Assembly (NCBI GenBank): GCA_030039695.1
Contig: JASHVB010000653.1
Span: forward strand, 1-10,602
From: Acetobacteraceae bacterium
GTDB taxonomy: Bacteria; Pseudomonadota; Alphaproteobacteria; Acetobacterales; Acetobacteraceae
Direction: 5' to 3'
DNA length: 10,602 bases
Below the pieces are notes generated by a model. That model saw nothing but the letters and a program-made list of their open reading frames with translations. It had not been told where the DNA came from and did not search any database. The translations under genes were made by a program, and so were the position numbers. Below, one piece after another: positions 6,813 to 10,602 of the stretch (positions are counted from its first letter, which is position 1; the number at the start of each line of letters is the position of its first letter).

Positions 6813-9674
6813 ATGAAGGAGACTGAGGGTGCCCGGCGGACTACTGCCATTGTGTTCGGCCCGTTCCATTTAGATCGGCAGCAGAGGCTACTGACAAAAG
6901 GGGCCGCGTCACTTCCAGTGGGAGGTCGCTCCCTCGACATACTGATTGCTTTGATTGAGCGAGCTGGCGAAGTCGTCCCGCACAGCGAACTCATGGCGTG
7001 CGTCTGGCCGGACGTGACGGTCGACGAAGCCAATCTCCGCATTCATATCGCGAATCTTCGGAAGCTGCTGGGGGATGGGCGCGACGGCGCCCGCTACATC
7101 GTAAATGTCCCCGGTCGGGGATACTCCTTTGTCGCGCCGGTGACACGTTCGTCGTTGGGGCTTGCGCTGGCGCGGACTGAGCCTTCCGTTGCCGATCGGG
7201 TCCAAAAGCTGCCACCCAGGTTGACGCGTGTCATTGGGCGCGATGATGCGATTAATGTCGTCTCCGCACAGTTGATGGTTTGGCGCTTCGTCAGCATTGT
7301 CGGCCCCGGCGGCATGGGGAAGACCACTGTCGCCGTCTCGGTTGCCCACGCGCTCTCGGACCGTTTCGGCGGAGCGGTGTTCTTCGTTGATCTGGCGGCG
7401 CTGAGCGATCCGCAACTTGTGCCGACCATGGTCGCGTCAACTCTCGGGTTGATGATGCAGACCCGGGACCCTCTCGTCAGTTTGCTGGCATTTATCGGCG
7501 ACAAGAAAATCCTTCTCGTCCTCGACAACTGTGAGCACGTGATTGAGGTTGTGGCGCCACTGGCTGAACGCATTGTCAGCGAGGCACCACAAGCGCACGT
7601 CCTGACCACCAGCCGCGAGGCTCTGCGGGTGGACGGAGAACGGGTCCACTTGTTGTACGCGCTCGAGTGTCCGCCAAACGATCCCGACCTGACAGCAGAG
7701 GATGCGTTGAAATATCCGGCTGTTCAGCTTTTCATGGAACGTGCTGCGGCGAGTGGTTATCAATCCGGGTTGCGCGACACCGACGCGACGGCCGTCGCCA
7801 GGATTTGCCAGAGCCTGGATGGAATCGCGCTTGCCCTCGAACTCGCGGCAGGTCGAGTCGGCTCCTACGGAATTCAAGGAACTGAAGATCTCCTCGGCAA
7901 CCGTTTTAAGCTCCTCTGGCAGGGCCGTCGTACCGCACGGCCACGGCATCAGACTTTGAATGCGATGCTCGATTGGAGTTACAATTTGCTTTCGGAAACC
8001 GAAAAGTTGGTGCTCCGAAGCCTGTCGGTATTTGTTGGTGACTTTGCGCTTCAGGCAGCTTGCTCTGTTGTGTCCGATGGCAGCACGGACGCTGCGGAGG
8101 TGGTTAGCGCGATCGTAGGCCTGGTCGCGAAGTCTCTTATATCACCAAGCGTTATCAACGGGTCTACATGCTATCGACTGCTCGATACCACCAGGGCCTA
8201 CGCGGCAGACAAGCTTGCCAAGCATGGCGAAGCGGATCGAGTTTCCCGGCAGCATGCGATCACTTACCTCGAGTTTCTTGAACACGACGAAGTCATCCAA
8301 TCGAGCTTCGGAGACCACGACCTCAGCGCGTACAGCCCATTTATTGCCAATGTTCGAGCTGCCATCGGCTGGGCCCTGTCCGATCGTGGTGACGTCAGGA
8401 TAGGCGTCCAACTCGCCGCCTTTGCTGCGCCGTTGTTCATCGGCCTGTCGCTGCTTGAGGAGTGCCGGTACTGGTGCGATAGGGCGATCGCAGCTCTCGA
8501 TGACGCTGGTCGAGGCACCAGGCACGAGATGATACTTCAAGAGGCCCTTGCACTGTCGTCGATGTTCACCAAAGGGCATAGCGACCAGGTTAGAATGGCT
8601 ATTGAGCGTGGACTGGCGCTTGCGGAAACCTTCGAGGATTATACCAGACAATTGCGCTTCCTTGGAGGCCTGAACCTGTTCTTCACGCGCCTTGGCGACC
8701 TCCACAGCGCCATGGCAGTGGCCGAACGGACCAGTGCAGTCGCGCAGGCTACTGGGAGCCCCGCGGGCATTATATGTGCAGAGTGGCTCCTTGGAATTTC
8801 TCATCATGGGCTTGGAAATCAGGCCGAATCGCAACGGCATTGCGAGCGTGGTGAGGCGCTCGCGGTCGAGTTTGCTACGACCAACATCAACTCTTTCGGT
8901 GCTGATCAGCGCACTCGCGCGCGTGTGAACCTCGCAAGAGTTCTTTGGCTGCGAGGCTTCTTCGACCAAGCACTGGACATGGCCCGACTGGTCATTGATG
9001 ACGCAGCAAATCAGGTTCATCCCGTGTCGGCCTGCACTTCGTTGGTCTTTGCGGCAACGGTCTTCCTTTGGTCTGGGGAATTGGCACGACTGGACAACCT
9101 AATTGACCAGTTAATCGCATATGCCGGACGCCATTCGCTGGATCCGTACCGAGCCGCAGGCATTGCACTGAAGGGAGAACTCGCGATCGCCCGCAACGAG
9201 ACCGAAGCCGGTCTTGGTCTGCTGCGGACCGCCTTGGAAACTTTGAACAAAGAACAGTACAATGTCCTGTTAACTGAAGTTGTTTGTGCATTGGCGGAGG
9301 GTCTACGAAGAACCGGGCGCTTCACCGAAGCGCTGCTTGCGATTGACGATATGATCGTGCGCGCCACGAATTGTGGAGCGAAGTTCAATCTTTCCGAAAT
9401 GTTACGGACCAAGGCACGGATATTGATGTCTATGACGCAACCGGATCGGGCCGCGGCTATGGACTGCCTGACCGAAGCGATCGCCATCGCGCAGGAGCAA
9501 TCTGCGCTTGCCCTGCAGCTCCGAGCAGCGATCGACCTGGCTCGCCTGCAGGTGGAGAGCGGAGAACAGGAGCGCGCGCGGGAGATGATTGTCTCCTTGT
9601 ACAACGGCTTTACCGAGGGATTTGGGACGGCGGATCTCAGAACCGCGCATCAGCTCATAGCGGACCTAGCCTAG
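6813..9674 (+). CDS. Large transcriptional regulator: OmpR/CadC-type winged helix, STAND/NB-ARC-like ATPase and helical C-terminal half
   Basis: A 953-residue cytoplasmic protein. Residues about 13-108 form a Trans_reg_C winged helix: FGPFHLD, then LPVGGRSLDILIALIERAG, then VWPDVTVDEANLRIHIANLR, ending YIVNVPGRGYSFVAP. An ATPase follows: IGRDD (141-145), Walker A GPGGMGKTT (164-172), Walker B ILLVLDNCEH (233-242), the sensor-like TTSREAL (265-271), the GxP-like LDGIALALELAA (335-346) and the arm segment from RHQTLNAMLDWSY. From about residue 420 to the end the sequence is Ala/Leu-rich helical, likely TPR-like sensor repeats. Proteins of this build, like MalT-type STAND regulators, are thought to switch on transcription after ligand binding and ATP-driven oligomerization. 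There is no membrane segment, unlike CadC. The ATG 6813 start has GAGGAAGG (6795-6802) 10 nt upstream. Its target and ligand are unknown; neighbouring genes are candidates only by proximity. Confidence 0.9.
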   Translation: MKETEGARRTTAIVFGPFHLDRQQRLLTKGAASLPVGGRSLDILIALIERAGEVVPHSELMACVWPDVTVDEANLRIHIANLRKLLGDGRDGARYIVNVPGRGYSFVAPVTRSSLGLALARTEPSVADRVQKLPPRLTRVIGRDDAINVVSAQLMVWRFVSIVGPGGMGKTTVAVSVAHALSDRFGGAVFFVDLAALSDPQLVPTMVASTLGLMMQTRDPLVSLLAFIGDKKILLVLDNCEHVIEVVAPLAERIVSEAPQAHVLTTSREALRVDGERVHLLYALECPPNDPDLTAEDALKYPAVQLFMERAAASGYQSGLRDTDATAVARICQSLDGIALALELAAGRVGSYGIQGTEDLLGNRFKLLWQGRRTARPRHQTLNAMLDWSYNLLSETEKLVLRSLSVFVGDFALQAACSVVSDGSTDAAEVVSAIVGLVAKSLISPSVINGSTCYRLLDTTRAYAADKLAKHGEADRVSRQHAITYLEFLEHDEVIQSSFGDHDLSAYSPFIANVRAAIGWALSDRGDVRIGVQLAAFAAPLFIGLSLLEECRYWCDRAIAALDDAGRGTRHEMILQEALALSSMFTKGHSDQVRMAIERGLALAETFEDYTRQLRFLGGLNLFFTRLGDLHSAMAVAERTSAVAQATGSPAGIICAEWLLGISHHGLGNQAESQRHCERGEALAVEFATTNINSFGADQRTRARVNLARVLWLRGFFDQALDMARLVIDDAANQVHPVSACTSLVFAATVFLWSGELARLDNLIDQLIAYAGRHSLDPYRAAGIALKGELAIARNETEAGLGLLRTALETLNKEQYNVLLTEVVCALAEGLRRTGRFTEALLAIDDMIVRATNCGAKFNLSEMLRTKARILMSMTQPDRAAAMDCLTEAIAIAQEQSALALQLRAAIDLARLQVESGEQERAREMIVSLYNGFTEGFGTADLRTAHQLIADLA

Positions 9675-10424
9675 CCACTTCACCTCGTTCCTGCCGGCTT
9701 CGCGAGACCTTGGCCGAGCCTGTGTGCTTACGTCTTGCACGGCTGTCACCTCCGCCAGGCCTTGTGTCGCGGGCAGGACGAGTCGTCACAGGTCCTCGCC
9801 CCACACCTCCATGGCCTGCCGGCAGTCTCCTGAGTTTCTTTGGATCCGTGACAAGCCGGACTGATCGTCGCGCCATCCAGATGATTCTTGATGGCCGCCG
9901 GCAGTCGCCCAGGCGTCGCCGAGCTTGATCGCGCGCAAGACGAAGTTGCTGGTTGGTAGGCTTTGTTAAACAGCCTACCTGCTCGGCGGCCGCATCTGTT
10001 CAATCCCCTCATTCGTTTTGACCAAGTCGTCCGCGGGCGCATTCTCAGCCGCTGGGACGGCGAGTTTGCCATCGACCGCACAGCGAGCGACTGGGTTCGG
10101 TTCACCCAGTGATTTGGAGTGCTGAGCGCAGAACGCCGGCACCACGCTCGAGCCAACAAAGATCGTCACCCTTCCTGGCACTGGCGTTGAGAGCCGACGG
10201 GACGCGGACCGCCACGGCCTCCAGCCGGCCGATTTGCAGTTCTTTACAGGATACAACGCGCCAATCACCCCATTCTCCGCCAAGCTTGGCAGACAGTGAT
10301 CCTAGGTGACCTGAGCGATTCACCGGCGAGGCTTTCTTTCATGCCGCCGTCCCCTGACCCGCCGAATTCTCCAGCGCTCCCTCCGGCGGTGGCGGCCTAC
10401 GTCGAAGCAACCAACAGCTCCGAT
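9675..10424. other. 750-bp stretch without a convincing gene
   Basis: All six frames are broken, or open only as GC-rich noise. None has a good start signal or a family I recognise. A plus frame around 9981-10130 (LGGRICSIPSFVLTKSS and onward) and minus frames at 10102-10323 and 9975-10283 are open for 60-100 codons but overlap each other and give no domain. The stretch may be degraded mobile-element sequence, given the repeat array that follows. An inverted repeat at 9955-9979 is listed separately. No terminator with a T run follows the regulator gene. Confidence 0.4.
9955..9979. repeat. Perfect 8-bp inverted repeat with 9-nt AT-rich loop
   Basis: GGTAGGCT (9955-9962) and AGCCTACC (9972-9979) are exact reverse complements around TTGTTAAAC. 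It lies 280 bp after the regulator stop and is not followed by a T run, so it is a weak terminator candidate. It could also be a protein-binding site or part of a mobile-element end. Confidence 0.4.
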
Positions 10425-10444
10425 CTTGCAGATTCCTGAGCAAG

Positions 10445-10581
10445 CCGTCCAGCCATTCTGAGCTGAAGCCGTCCACCATTCTAATCTGATCCCGTCCAGC
10501 ACTCTGAGACGATGCCGTCCAGCGTTCTGAGGATCCCGTCCAGGGTTCGGAGGCGATTGCGTCCAGTCTGTCGCGCTGACC
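10445..10581. repeat. Array of about six degenerate 21-24 bp tandem repeats
   Basis: CCGTCC (GCGTCC in the last copy) recurs at 10445, 10469, 10492, 10515, 10536 and 10559, giving spacings of 24, 23, 23, 21 and 23 bp. Each copy continues roughly as AGCATTCTGAG followed by GATG-like bases, for example CCGTCCAGCACTCTGAGACG at 10515-23 upstream copy and CCGTCCAGCGTTCTGAGG in the next. A partial copy (GATTCCTGAGCAAG) precedes the first at about 10431. The period near two helical turns suits a row of protein-binding sites on one DNA face. Multiple short repeats of this size occur at the ends of IS21-family and Tn7/Tn5053-like elements, so this may be the end of one whose transposase lies past the window; no transposase is visible here. 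It does not fit CRISPR: there are no unique spacers of 30 bp or more. Confidence 0.7.
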
Positions 10582-10602
10582 CCAATCGTGCAACACGGAT
10601 TC

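Noticed and set aside
8142..9020. A 292-codon open frame on the minus strand inside the regulator gene
   Set aside because: It is antisense to the helical half of a well-supported 953-residue protein, has no clear ribosome binding site, and I recognise no family in it.
10445..10581. CRISPR array
   Set aside because: The units are nearly contiguous 21-24 bp repeats that vary in sequence, with no constant repeat separated by unique spacers.

Overview
The window is GC-rich, with coding-style G/C-heavy third codon positions, and reads as a piece of a proteobacterial chromosome. The best taxonomic hint is a partial heat-shock sigma factor (RpoH) on the minus strand at the left edge. Its segment AAHKLVTSHLRL is of the type seen in alphaproteobacterial RpoH proteins. 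A carbohydrate-selective OprB porin shows that the cell is Gram-negative. The species cannot be named from the sequence alone.

Layout from left to right. Positions 1-170 (minus) hold the start of rpoH. A 562-bp divergent intergenic region (171-732) carries a perfect 10-bp inverted repeat, a pair of 18-bp direct repeats and a second, wider inverted repeat. Next is a plus-strand operon of three genes: a sugar-porter MFS permease (733-2103), an OprB-type outer-membrane porin starting on a GTG that overlaps the permease stop (2100-3470), and a small exported protein with an internal repeat (3490-3876). Positions 3877-4554 have no convincing gene, only one frame with two in-frame stops that looks partly coding. 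A minus-strand flavin disulfide-reductase-family gene (4555-6042) lacks the first of the two redox cysteines. A short plus-strand frame with a strong ribosome binding site follows (6385-6723), interrupted by one in-frame TGA. A large plus-strand regulator (6813-9674) joins an OmpR/CadC-type DNA-binding domain, a STAND-type P-loop ATPase and a helical repeat-like C-terminal half. The last 930 bp hold no convincing gene but end in about six copies of a 21-24 bp degenerate tandem repeat, which may be the end of a mobile element lying beyond the window.

How the parts may work together: the porin and the MFS permease form a plausible two-membrane sugar uptake route, with translational coupling between them, and the small exported protein is probably a periplasmic accessory. 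The oxidoreductase and the regulator are separated by the interrupted small gene; a regulatory link between them is only a guess from proximity. The most unusual points are the cysteine-deficient reductase, the in-frame TGA flanked by equally coding-like sequence, and the terminal repeat array.
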